The notes beneath the pieces are model-generated. The model was not told where the DNA came from. It searched no databases and worked only from the letters and a program-made list of their open reading frames with translations. Made by a program: the position numbers and the translations under genes. Below are positions 1 through 7,320 of a stretch of 64,000 bases of DNA, in pieces; position 1 is the stretch's first letter, and each line of letters starts with the position of its first letter. The stretch is from DATBJJ01 sp036556425. Its GTDB lineage: Bacteria; Acidobacteriota; Vicinamibacteria; Vicinamibacterales; 2-12-FULL-66-21. The stretch is taken from the NCBI GenBank assembly GCA_036556425.1, contig DATBJJ010000048.1, positions 79,872 to 143,871 of the forward strand. The letters run 5' to 3'.

Positions 1-272
1 AGGCCGACGCGATCATCTCCCGCACGCGCGCCGACGCCGGGCGCGCGGCCGAGGAGATGAAGGTGAAGGCGCGCGCCGACGCCGAGAACATCGTCCGCAA
101 CGCGGAGCGGCAGATCGAGCTGGAGACGAGCCGGGCGCTGCAGAGGATTCGCACCGAGGCCGTGGAGCTCTCGATCGCCATCGCGTCGAAGCTCCTGCAG
201 CGCAACATCACGAAAGAAGACAACGAGCGTCTCATCGTCGAGACGATCAGAGAGATCGAGGCGTCACGATAG
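1..272 (+). CDS. atpF: ATP synthase F0 subunit b, C-terminal part (partial)
   Basis: The gene is cut by the left edge; 89 residues are visible in the frame that starts at base 3. They form an almost unbroken, charged, alanine-rich amphipathic helix (ADAENIVRNAERQIELE), ending in the conserved-type tail SIASKLL-like segment (ELSIAIASKLLQRNITKED). This is the dimerisation and delta-binding part of the peripheral stalk that links F1 to the membrane F0 sector. The membrane anchor would lie to the left. The C-terminal pattern fits F-type subunit b rather than a general coiled coil, and I see no competing family. The rest of the atp operon is expected upstream; no atpH follows here, so this is a cluster end. 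The stop TAG at 270-272 runs directly into a repeat. Confidence 0.85.
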   Translation, partial: ADAIISRTRADAGRAAEEMKVKARADAENIVRNAERQIELETSRALQRIRTEAVELSIAIASKLLQRNITKEDNERLIVETIREIEASR

Positions 273-363
273 ACGCGGATCACGCGGATCGGATGGATCA
301 CGCGGATCAGGTCATGACGCGGATTACGCGGATCCATTCTGATCACGCGGATCAGATCCGCGT
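273..363. repeat. ACGCGGATC short-repeat cluster
   Basis: The 9-base unit ACGCGGATC (or ...ATT) occurs at 273-281, 282-290, 300-308, 317-325, 326-334 and 345-353, with an inverted copy at 355-363. Further inverted copies run into the 3' end of typA (about 376-391). The array starts on the base after the atpF stop codon. A related array sits at the stop codon of the epimerase gene at 43523. It contains no gene. Confidence 0.8.
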
Positions 364-369
364 CATCAG
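339..369. terminator. Hairpin between convergent atpF and typA
   Basis: Bases 339-350 pair with 358-369 (CTGAT-C-ACGCGG with CCGCGT-C-ATCAG), a 12-position stem with one C-C mismatch and a 7-base loop. It lies between two convergent genes and includes the typA stop codon (366-368). There is no T tract on either side, so a role as a bidirectional terminator is an inference from position. Confidence 0.4.
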
Positions 370-2225
370 CGAGAATCCGCGCGATCCGCGGCACTCGTTT
401 TTGGCCGCATGTTGGCCGCGAGCACGCGCTTTCTGAGCCGGATGCTGCCGGGCGTGATCTCGACGAGCTCGTCGTCGTTGATGAACTCGATCGCCTGCTC
501 GAGTCCGAGCTTGCGCGGCGGGATCAGGCGGATCGCCTCGTCCGCCGTCGACGCGCGCATGTTCGTCTGCTTCTTTTCTTTCGTGACGTTGACGTCCATG
601 TCGCTCGCGCGCGAGTTCTCGCCGACGATCATTCCCTCGTAGACCGCCACGCCGGGCTCGATGAAGATCTCTCCGCGCTCCTGGAGGTTGGAGATCGCGT
701 ACGCGGTCGCCGGCCCGGATCGATCGGCGACGAGCGCGCCGGTGGCGCGCGCCGGAATCGCGCCGTGCCACGGTTCCCACGCCGCGAACAGATGATTCAT
801 GATGCCGGTTCCTTTCGTTTCCGTGAGGAACTGGGATCGGAACCCGATCAATCCGCGCGCCGGGATTCTGAATTCCATCCGCACGCGTCCGCTGCCGTGG
901 TTGACCATGCGCGTCATCGTTCCGCGCCGCATGCCGACTTGCGCGATCACGACGCCCTGGTATTCCTCCGCGACGTCGATCACCAGGTCCTCGACGGGCT
1001 CCATCACCTGCCCTTTGACGTCCTTCGTCACGATGTCAGGGCGCGACACCTGCAGCTCGTAGCCTTCGCGCCGCATCATCTCGATCAGGATCGAGAGCTG
1101 CAGCTCCCCGCGCCCGAGGACCTTCATCTGCTCGGGCGAATCCGTCGGCTCGACGCGGATCGAGACGTTGCCCAGCAGCTCGCGCTCGAGCCGGTCCTTG
1201 ATCTGGCGCGACGTCACGAACTGCCCCTCGCGTCCCGCCATCGGCGATGTGTTGACGCCGAAGATCATCGACACGGTCGGCTCGTCGACGGCGATGGGCA
1301 TGAGCGCGAGCCGGTGTTCGACGTCGGCGATCGTCTCGCCGATCGTGATGTCCTCGATGCCCGCGAGGCACACGATATCGCCCGCCGCCGCGTCGGTGAT
1401 GTCGACCCGGCGCAGACCTTCGAAGGCAAAGAGCTTCGTGACGCGAGTTTCCTGCACGCGGCCGTCCAATTTGCAGACGGCGATCGGATCGCCGACCTTC
1501 ACGCGCCCGTTGAACACGCGCCCGATCGCGATGCGGCCGAGATAGTCGCTCGAGTCGAGGTTCGCGACGAGCATCTGGAGCGGCGAGTCCGCATCGCCTC
1601 TGGGCGGCGGCACGCTGTCGACGATCGCGTCGAAGAGCGGACGCAGATCGTCGCCGCGGACGTCGATCGCCGGGCTTGCCGTTCCGGCGCGTGCGCTCGC
1701 GTAGATGACCGGGAATTCGACCTGCTCTTCGTCCGCATCCAGATCGATGAAGAGATCGTAGACCTCGTTCAGGACCTCCTGCGGGCGGGCGTCCGGACGG
1801 TCGATCTTGTTGATCACGACGACCGGCGTGAGCCGGCGCTCGAGCGCCTTGCGGAGCACGAAACGCGTCTGCGGCAAAGGACCTTCGGAGGCATCGACCA
1901 GGAGCAGGACCCCGTCGACCATTGCCAGCGTCCGCTCCACCTCGCCGCCGAAGTCGGCGTGGCCCGGCGTATCGACGATGTTGATGAGCGTGTCGCGATA
2001 GTGGACCGCGGTGTTCTTGGCCAGGATCGTGATCCCGCGCTCGCGCTCGAGGTCGGTGTTGTCCATGGCGCGTTCCGCCACGCGCTCGTTGGCCCGGAAG
2101 ATGCCGCTCTGGTGCAGCATCGCGTCGACGAGCGTCGTTTTCCCGTGGTCGACGTGCGCGATGATCGCGACGTTTCGCCTCAGCGCGTTCGCGACACCCG
2201 GACCGGCTTTCTGTGACGAGGGCAT
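366..2225 (-). CDS. typA: Ribosome-associated GTPase TypA/BipA
   Basis: A translational GTPase of 619 residues, near the usual family length of about 610. The G domain carries AHVDHGKT (residues 23-30), RGIT (63-66), DTPGH (85-89) and NKID (138-141), and elongation-factor-like domains follow to a BipA-type C-terminal domain (VYEGMIVGENSRASDMDVN). TypA binds the 70S ribosome and helps 50S assembly and stress adaptation. The frame stays open 56 codons further upstream, but that extension has no family similarity, so the ATG at 2225 is chosen. No Shine-Dalgarno precedes this ATG; a TATACT box ends 6 bases before it, which suggests a leaderless or nearly leaderless mRNA. The last residues (ADRADSR) are encoded by a copy of the GCGGAT repeat that fills the atpF-typA gap. 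Confidence 0.95.
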   Translation of the reverse strand: MPSSQKAGPGVANALRRNVAIIAHVDHGKTTLVDAMLHQSGIFRANERVAERAMDNTDLERERGITILAKNTAVHYRDTLINIVDTPGHADFGGEVERTLAMVDGVLLLVDASEGPLPQTRFVLRKALERRLTPVVVINKIDRPDARPQEVLNEVYDLFIDLDADEEQVEFPVIYASARAGTASPAIDVRGDDLRPLFDAIVDSVPPPRGDADSPLQMLVANLDSSDYLGRIAIGRVFNGRVKVGDPIAVCKLDGRVQETRVTKLFAFEGLRRVDITDAAAGDIVCLAGIEDITIGETIADVEHRLALMPIAVDEPTVSMIFGVNTSPMAGREGQFVTSRQIKDRLERELLGNVSIRVEPTDSPEQMKVLGRGELQLSILIEMMRREGYELQVSRPDIVTKDVKGQVMEPVEDLVIDVAEEYQGVVIAQVGMRRGTMTRMVNHGSGRVRMEFRIPARGLIGFRSQFLTETKGTGIMNHLFAAWEPWHGAIPARATGALVADRSGPATAYAISNLQERGEIFIEPGVAVYEGMIVGENSRASDMDVNVTKEKKQTNMRASTADEAIRLIPPRKLGLEQAIEFINDDELVEITPGSIRLRKRVLAANMRPKTSAADRADSR

Positions 2226-2231
2226 CCAGAC

Positions 2232-2237
2232 AGTATA
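2232..2237 (-). promoter_or_regulatory. Candidate -10 box of typA (leaderless)
   Basis: TATACT on the minus strand, 6 bases before the typA ATG at 2225. With a normal 6-8 base distance to the start point, transcription would begin at or next to the A of the start codon. No convincing -35 hexamer is visible 16-18 bases upstream. Confidence 0.4.
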
Positions 2238-2347
2238 AACCACTGAGGGCCAGAAACTTGACTCGGTTGGTGCGACAGTGGATTCTCCCCGGAATCCGAT
2301 CAACCGCCGGCCGGTCTCTCGCGTCATACTTCTGACATTCATGCTGA

Positions 2348-2932
2348 ATGGCTGACCTCGACCTGGTATCCCGCGCGGCGAGCGGCGATTCAACCGCCTT
2401 TCAGGCGCTCGTCGAGCGGCATCGGTCCATGGTGTATAGGGTCGCCTATCAGTTCGCGGGCAACCACCATGACGCCGAGGACATCGCGCAGGAAGTGTTC
2501 ATCAAGGTCTATCGCTCGCTCGATCGCTTCCGGCAGGACGCGCAGCTCACCTCCTGGCTCTACCGAATTGTCATGAACGCGTGCATCGATCACCGCCGGC
2601 GGCAGCATCCTTCGAGCGCCGCGCCCTTCGGGGAAGAAGCCGAGCAGCGCCTGCGCAACACGGCGGAAGAGACGCCGGGCCCCGAGGACTGCGCGTATGC
2701 CGGCGAGCTCGGAGAAGTGCTCGAGAGCGAGATCGCGCGCCTGCCGAACGGCCAGCGCATCGTGTTCGTGATGCGGCATCACCAGGGACTCAAGCTGTCG
2801 GAGATTGCGGAATCGCTGGGGCTCGCGGAAGGAACGGTCAAGCGTCAGTTGCACGCCGCCATTCATCGATTGCGAGGTCGGCTTCGTGGGGCTTGGACGA
2901 CGACGGGAGCCGTCGCAGGGGAACGAGCATGA
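2348..2932 (+). CDS. ECF-subfamily RNA polymerase sigma factor
   Basis: A 194-residue sigma-70 family factor with only regions 2 and 4. Region 2 (about residues 20-85) includes DAEDIAQEVFIKVYR, the core-binding and -10 melting helix. Region 4 (about 128-178) holds the helix-turn-helix LSEIAESLGLAEGTVKRQLH that reads the -35. Between them is a short unstructured linker (HPSSAAPFGEEAEQ). The gene ends in an ATGA overlap with a membrane anti-sigma factor, the standard layout in which the anti-sigma holds the factor inactive at the membrane until an envelope signal arrives. It diverges from typA with a 122-base gap. The regulon cannot be read from this window; autoregulation is likely in such pairs but I find no clear ECF-type promoter. 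Confidence 0.92.
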   Translation: MADLDLVSRAASGDSTAFQALVERHRSMVYRVAYQFAGNHHDAEDIAQEVFIKVYRSLDRFRQDAQLTSWLYRIVMNACIDHRRRQHPSSAAPFGEEAEQRLRNTAEETPGPEDCAYAGELGEVLESEIARLPNGQRIVFVMRHHQGLKLSEIAESLGLAEGTVKRQLHAAIHRLRGRLRGAWTTTGAVAGERA

Positions 2933-3765
2933 ACACGTGTGAACGTGGGGCGTCGGGAGAGATCGAGCTGTACTTCTACGGCGAGCTCGATGGGCGCGAG
3001 CACGAGGCCGTCGAGCGGCACGTGAAGGGATGCGGCGAGTGCCGCCGCGCGCTCGACGATTTGTTCACGATTCGGGCCGCGCTGTCGACGCGTCCCGTGA
3101 TCGCCGCGCCGCCGGATGGCGACTGGACGCGGTTCATGACGAAGCTCGACGCCGCGATTCAGATCGAGCGCGAGACCGAGCGCGTCGTGCCGTTCGCCCT
3201 GCCGTCGCCGGCGAAGCGTCGATTCCGCTACACGACGGCGCTCGAGGTTGCCGCGATTCTTGCGCTGGCGACGATGAGCATTGCGTACGTGATTCGGGAC
3301 GGGAGCACCGACCGCGCGCGAAACACGGGCACGACGGCGAGCGTGCAGACACCTTCAGTACAGCCCACGTTGGATCCGGTTCCACCGCGGCCGACTATCG
3401 CTGCGGAAGCGACACCGTCGCCCGACGCGGCATTCACCGCGCTGAGCGAGCAGCACTTCGAGCGCTCGAAGCTCGTCGTCCTGGGCCTCGCGAACAAGGA
3501 CGCGCGGCAGGCGCGCGGCGCCGATTGGGAGTTCGAGCGTCAGCTCGCATCGTCGCTGCTGAGCGATACACGGTTGTACCGCCTCGCGGCGGAGGATCGC
3601 GGCTACACCTCGCTCGCGAAAGTCATGAGCGATCTCGAGCTGGTGCTGCTGCAGACGGCGTCATCCGAGCAGCCGGTGTCGGGGGATTTGCAGCAGATTC
3701 AGCGGTTGATCGCGAAGCGCAATCTCGTCACGAGAATGGAAGTCGTGGCGGCGGCAGGTCTGTAG
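2929..3765 (+). CDS. Zinc-finger membrane anti-sigma factor
   Basis: A 278-residue protein that starts in an ATGA overlap with the sigma factor. The N-terminus carries a zinc-binding anti-sigma motif, H31-x3-C35-x2-C38 (ERHVKGCGECRRAL), in a helical domain that typically clamps the cognate sigma. A single membrane segment lies at about residues 103-122 (ALEVAAILALATMSIAYVI). The outer part is a proline- and threonine-rich stretch followed by a helical C-terminal domain (about 165-278) that I do not recognise. Family knowledge predicts sigma binding in the cytoplasm and signal sensing outside. The long periplasmic domain suggests regulation by ligand or proteolysis. The HEAT-repeat gene 25 bases downstream is probably part of the same unit. 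Confidence 0.85.
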   Translation: MNTCERGASGEIELYFYGELDGREHEAVERHVKGCGECRRALDDLFTIRAALSTRPVIAAPPDGDWTRFMTKLDAAIQIERETERVVPFALPSPAKRRFRYTTALEVAAILALATMSIAYVIRDGSTDRARNTGTTASVQTPSVQPTLDPVPPRPTIAAEATPSPDAAFTALSEQHFERSKLVVLGLANKDARQARGADWEFERQLASSLLSDTRLYRLAAEDRGYTSLAKVMSDLELVLLQTASSEQPVSGDLQQIQRLIAKRNLVTRMEVVAAAGL

Positions 3766-3790
3766 ACTGAAAACGAACGGCAGGACGACG

Positions 3791-5062
3791 ATGAGACTCC
3801 GGAATACATTCGCAGCCACGATCGCCGTTGTTCTTGCGACGGCGACGATCTGGACGAGCGCGGCGGAAGCGCTCGCACCGGAATCGCGCCGGTTGATTCG
3901 CGCGCGCGATTACATCGCGGACGAGCAATGGCAGCTCGCGATCGAGCAATTGCGCCAGGCGATCGACGATCCGAAAGAGCCGAGACGCGACGAGGCGTTG
4001 TATTGGCTCGCGCACAGCCAGTACTACTCAGGCGATCCCGCGTCCGCAGTCGCGTCGATCAGCCGGCTCGAGCGCGACTTTCCGAAGAGCATGTGGGTGA
4101 AGAACGGACAGATCCTGCGAACGCAGATTGCCGTGCGGCTGCAGCGCCGCGATGTGTTGTGGTGGACGGCCATGGCGCCCGAAGCGCCCGCCGTCAAAGC
4201 GCCTGCGCGTTCGAAGTACGCACCGCGTGAAGATCCGAACGACGTCAAGGCGCCGCCTCCGGCGGTTCCCGTCCGTGTTGCAGCGCCAACATCGCCGCAG
4301 GCGCCGGTACCGCCCGACGGTCCGAAAGGGAGTGGGCCGGCCAAAGCATCGACGGCGCCGAAACCGGCCCTTCCGCCTCCGCCGCCGGCGATCTGGATGT
4401 CGGATAACCTGAGCCCCAACGCGGATGCGAAGATCATCGCGCTCGGTGCGCTCTTGCGGCTGGACGACGCCGACAAGGTCGTGCCGCTTCTCGGCAAGAT
4501 CGCGCTCGACGGCGAGCTGGGTCCGGCGGTACAGGCGGTGTTCACGCTCGCCCAGTCGCAATCGCCAAAGGCGCACGAAACGGTCGTCCGCGTGGCGAAG
4601 ACCGCGAGCGAGCCCGTCCGCGTCGCGGCGGTTCGCGATCTCGGACGCTTCGGCGGTCCGGAGATCTCGAAAGAGTTGTTGGCCGTGTATACGACGGCCC
4701 CCGTCCCCGTCAAACTGCAGATCGTGGATTCGCTCGGCGAGCGCGCGGAACAGAAAGGGCTGCTGCAGATCGTACAGCTCGAAAAAGATGGCAAGCTGCG
4801 TTTCCGAGCGATGACGAAGCTGGGAGTCGCGGGCGGCGCCGCGCAGCTCGCGTTGCTGTACAAAACGGCGAGCCTCGAGGGCCGCCGATCGATCATCGCC
4901 GGCTTGTTCTACGCGCGCGCGGACGTCGAGCTCATTCAGATCGCCGACTCGGAGAGGAACGGCGGCAGCGAGGAGCTCTGCGGAGACGCCGTCGAGCGGC
5001 TGCGCATGCTCGGGACGCCGACGGCGAAAGCCTATCTTCTGAACGTCTCCAAAAAGCGGTAA
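3791..5062 (+). CDS. Secreted TPR/HEAT-repeat protein
   Basis: A 423-residue protein with a signal peptide (about residues 1-29, ending SAAEALA). A TPR-like helical part follows (about 35-125), with repeated patterns such as QLAIEQLRQAIDD and DEALYWLAHSQYYSGD. A proline/alanine-rich linker covers about 130-205, and HEAT-type helical repeats run from about 208 to the end (AKIIALGALLRLDDADKVVP, VRVAAVRDLGRFGG). Such proteins are interaction scaffolds with no catalytic residues. The ATG at 3791 follows AGGACGACG and gives a proper signal peptide. It lies 25 bases after the anti-sigma gene, so it is probably co-transcribed and may take part in the envelope signal that frees the sigma factor; this is inference. 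No function is assigned. Confidence 0.8.
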   Translation: MRLRNTFAATIAVVLATATIWTSAAEALAPESRRLIRARDYIADEQWQLAIEQLRQAIDDPKEPRRDEALYWLAHSQYYSGDPASAVASISRLERDFPKSMWVKNGQILRTQIAVRLQRRDVLWWTAMAPEAPAVKAPARSKYAPREDPNDVKAPPPAVPVRVAAPTSPQAPVPPDGPKGSGPAKASTAPKPALPPPPPAIWMSDNLSPNADAKIIALGALLRLDDADKVVPLLGKIALDGELGPAVQAVFTLAQSQSPKAHETVVRVAKTASEPVRVAAVRDLGRFGGPEISKELLAVYTTAPVPVKLQIVDSLGERAEQKGLLQIVQLEKDGKLRFRAMTKLGVAGGAAQLALLYKTASLEGRRSIIAGLFYARADVELIQIADSERNGGSEELCGDAVERLRMLGTPTAKAYLLNVSKKR

Positions 5063-5188
5063 CATCCGAAAGCGTTTTACGAATCCGGGAATCTGGCCTG
5101 CCCGCGCCGGCACGCGCCGCGCGGGAACGCCATGGTTTAGCGCCGTCGACAGGATGGCCCCGGCTTCGCAAGCCGAGTTTCGGAGATC
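5063..5188. other. Intergenic region with two small hairpins
   Basis: No gene is seen. CCCGCGC at 5101-5107 can pair with GCGCGGG at 5119-5125, and CGGCTT at 5161-5166 with AAGCCG at 5170-5175. Neither hairpin has a T tract. The second lies 14 bases before the Rieske start codon and could affect its translation. Confidence 0.35.
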
Positions 5189-5680
5189 ATGCCGCCATCA
5201 GACGCACGCACCCCCGAGCCCGATCGCCGCCGCCTCCTCGCTCTCCTCGTCAACTCGACGGTCGCCATCATTGGCGGAGCGCTGTCGGCGCTCGTCGGTC
5301 TCTTCGCGGTTCGCCCTGCGAAAGGCGCCGAGACGAGCCGGTGGATTCGCGCCGGCTCGCTCGGCGAGCTGACGGCGAACGTGCCGGTGCCGCGAGTGCT
5401 GGCGGTGCCGCGCGCCGATGGCTGGTATCGCGCGCGCTCGCGCGAGACGGTCTTCCTCGTATGGAACGGCGCGCGCGAGGTGAAAGTGTTCTCCGCGACC
5501 TGCACGCATCTCGGATGTCAAGTGCTGTGGGACACGCAGAGCAAACACTTCAAGTGTCCGTGTCACGGCGGCGTGTATGGCGCGAACGGACACGTGATCG
5601 ACGGACCGCCTCCGCGTCCGCTTCAAACAATCGAAGCGCGAATCGACGGCGCTGACGACAGCGTGCTGGTGCGCGTGTGA
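5189..5680 (+). CDS. Rieske [2Fe-2S] protein of a cytochrome bc complex
   Basis: A 163-residue Rieske subunit. The N-terminus has RRR before a membrane segment (about residues 17-42), as in Tat-type signal anchors, and the soluble domain has the cluster motifs CTHLGC (105-110) and CPCHGG (123-128), which supply two Cys and two His ligands. It takes an electron from quinol at the Qo site of cytochrome b and passes it to a cytochrome c. The stop codon overlaps the start of the cytochrome b gene (GTGA), so the two subunits are co-translated. At about 160 residues it resembles the b6f/menaquinol type rather than the longer mitochondrial type. It acts on the outer face of the inner membrane. Confidence 0.93.
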   Translation: MPPSDARTPEPDRRRLLALLVNSTVAIIGGALSALVGLFAVRPAKGAETSRWIRAGSLGELTANVPVPRVLAVPRADGWYRARSRETVFLVWNGAREVKVFSATCTHLGCQVLWDTQSKHFKCPCHGGVYGANGHVIDGPPPRPLQTIEARIDGADDSVLVRV

Positions 5681-7266
5681 CGCCGAGCAGCAGATTCACG
5701 GATCGCCTCGCTCAGTGGATCGACGCGAGGACGCGCTATCGCGCCGTGCGTCACGTGCTGCTCGACGAGGAGATCCCGGCGGGCACGGGATGGATCTTCA
5801 CGCTCGGCAGCGTGCTGCTCGCGCTGATCGGGGTTCAGCTCCTGACCGGCGCGGTCCTGACGATCTACTACGCGCCCACGCCCGATCACGCGTACGAGAG
5901 CGTGCGGTTCATCAGCAGCACGGCGGCCGGCCGGCTCGTGCGCGGCCTGCACCACTTCGGCGCCAGCTTCCTCGTCGTCTTTCTGGTGCTCCACCTTCTT
6001 CGCGTCGTCATCCTCGGTTCGTACAAACCGCCGCGCGAGCTCACGTGGCTGTCGGGGCTCGTGCTGCTGGCCTTGGTGCTCGCGTTCGCGCTGACCGGCT
6101 ATCTCCTGCCGTGGGATCAACGCGCGTACTGGGCGACCGTCGTCACGATCAACATCTCGCGTCTCGAGCCGTTGGCCGGCGAGGTGGTTGCCGCGATTCT
6201 GCAAGGCGGCTCGACCGTCGGCGCGCTCACGTTGACGCGCTGGTACTCGGCGCACGTGATCTTCCTGCCTGCGCTGCTCGTGCTGTTGATCGCTGCGCAC
6301 ATCGTCCTGATGCGATTGCAGGGCAGCTCCGGTCCCGTGCGGCCGAAGACCGGACGCCCATTCCCGTTCTATCCGTATCAGGCTTTCAGGGACACGGTCG
6401 CGGTCACGATCGTCCTGCTCGCTGTGTTTGCGTTCTCATGGCGTGGGATGCCGGCGCTCGAAGCACCAGCAGATCCAACCGACGCGAGTTACATTCCTCG
6501 TCCCGAGTGGTACTTCCTCGGGCTGTTCGAGCTGCTCAAATACTTTCCAGGCAAGTGGGAAGTGATTGGCGCGATCTTCATCCCCGCCCTCGTCGCGTTG
6601 TTCCTCGCGCTGCTGCCCTGGATCGATCGCGGACCCGAACGACATCCTCGCCGGCGTCCGCTGATCATGACGATCGTCACGGCCGGCTTCCTCGCCGTTG
6701 TCGCGCTGACGACGCTCGGGTTTCGCGACCGTCCAAAATCCGCCGCGGCCGGTTCGTGGACGATGCGCGAAATCGGCGGGCGCGCGATCGCCGGCTACAG
6801 CGGCTGCGCGAAGTGCCATTCGACGACGGGAATGGCCGATCCGCTCGAGACTGTCTCGGTAGCGCGGGGCGCGGAGTGGATCGCGGGACATGCCACGGAT
6901 CCCGAGATGATCGCGCCGGGATTGCGCGAGCCTCCGACGACGCGAAGCGAGCGAGAGGTCGCGGCGATCGTCGCGTACGTGCGGCGCGTCACGCGCGATC
7001 CGTATCCGGGTTATGCGCCAGAGATCGAAACGGCGGCGACCGTGTGGGCGCGCTACTGCGTCGGCTGCCACATCATCGACGGCGACGGCGGCAAGGAAGG
7101 GCCGGAGCTCACGAAGGCCGGCGAGAAACACGACAAGGCAAAGCTGAAGACGTGGATCGAAGATCCCGAAGCCGTCGATCCGCTCGCCGACATGCCGTCG
7201 TTCGGCGATCGCCTCTCGCCGGAGCAGCTCGACGCCATCGCGTCATATCTTGCCGCGCGGAAATAG
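5677..7266 (+). CDS. Cytochrome b fused to a di-heme-motif cytochrome c domain
   Basis: A 529-residue fusion that starts at a GTG overlapping the Rieske stop. The N-terminal two thirds is full-length cytochrome b: heme ligands H92 and H106 in one helix, H193 and H208 in another (15 apart, as in b6-type proteins), and the Qo-site motif PEWYF (276-280). After a last membrane helix (about 329-348) a soluble tail holds two c-type heme motifs, CAKCH (377-381) and CVGCH (461-465). It thus joins the quinol-oxidising core to the role that cytochrome c1 plays elsewhere. With the Rieske gene this could form a two-gene quinol:cytochrome c oxidoreductase. No separate c1 or subunit IV is nearby. Cytochrome b-c fusions are known in several phyla. 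Confidence 0.92.
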   Translation: MTPSSRFTDRLAQWIDARTRYRAVRHVLLDEEIPAGTGWIFTLGSVLLALIGVQLLTGAVLTIYYAPTPDHAYESVRFISSTAAGRLVRGLHHFGASFLVVFLVLHLLRVVILGSYKPPRELTWLSGLVLLALVLAFALTGYLLPWDQRAYWATVVTINISRLEPLAGEVVAAILQGGSTVGALTLTRWYSAHVIFLPALLVLLIAAHIVLMRLQGSSGPVRPKTGRPFPFYPYQAFRDTVAVTIVLLAVFAFSWRGMPALEAPADPTDASYIPRPEWYFLGLFELLKYFPGKWEVIGAIFIPALVALFLALLPWIDRGPERHPRRRPLIMTIVTAGFLAVVALTTLGFRDRPKSAAAGSWTMREIGGRAIAGYSGCAKCHSTTGMADPLETVSVARGAEWIAGHATDPEMIAPGLREPPTTRSEREVAAIVAYVRRVTRDPYPGYAPEIETAATVWARYCVGCHIIDGDGGKEGPELTKAGEKHDKAKLKTWIEDPEAVDPLADMPSFGDRLSPEQLDAIASYLAARK

Positions 7267-7320
7267 CCGGAACCAGGAACCAAGAACGCAAAGACCGCCT
7301 CGAACTATGATCATCGTCAG

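Noticed and set aside
273..363. Possible CRISPR array in the ACGCGGATC repeats
   Set aside because: Units are 9 bases with no unique spacers of regular length, and no cas gene is nearby.
765..2216. A 483-codon open frame on the plus strand opposite typA
   Set aside because: It is His/Asp/Arg-rich with no motif and lies antisense to a well-conserved GTPase.
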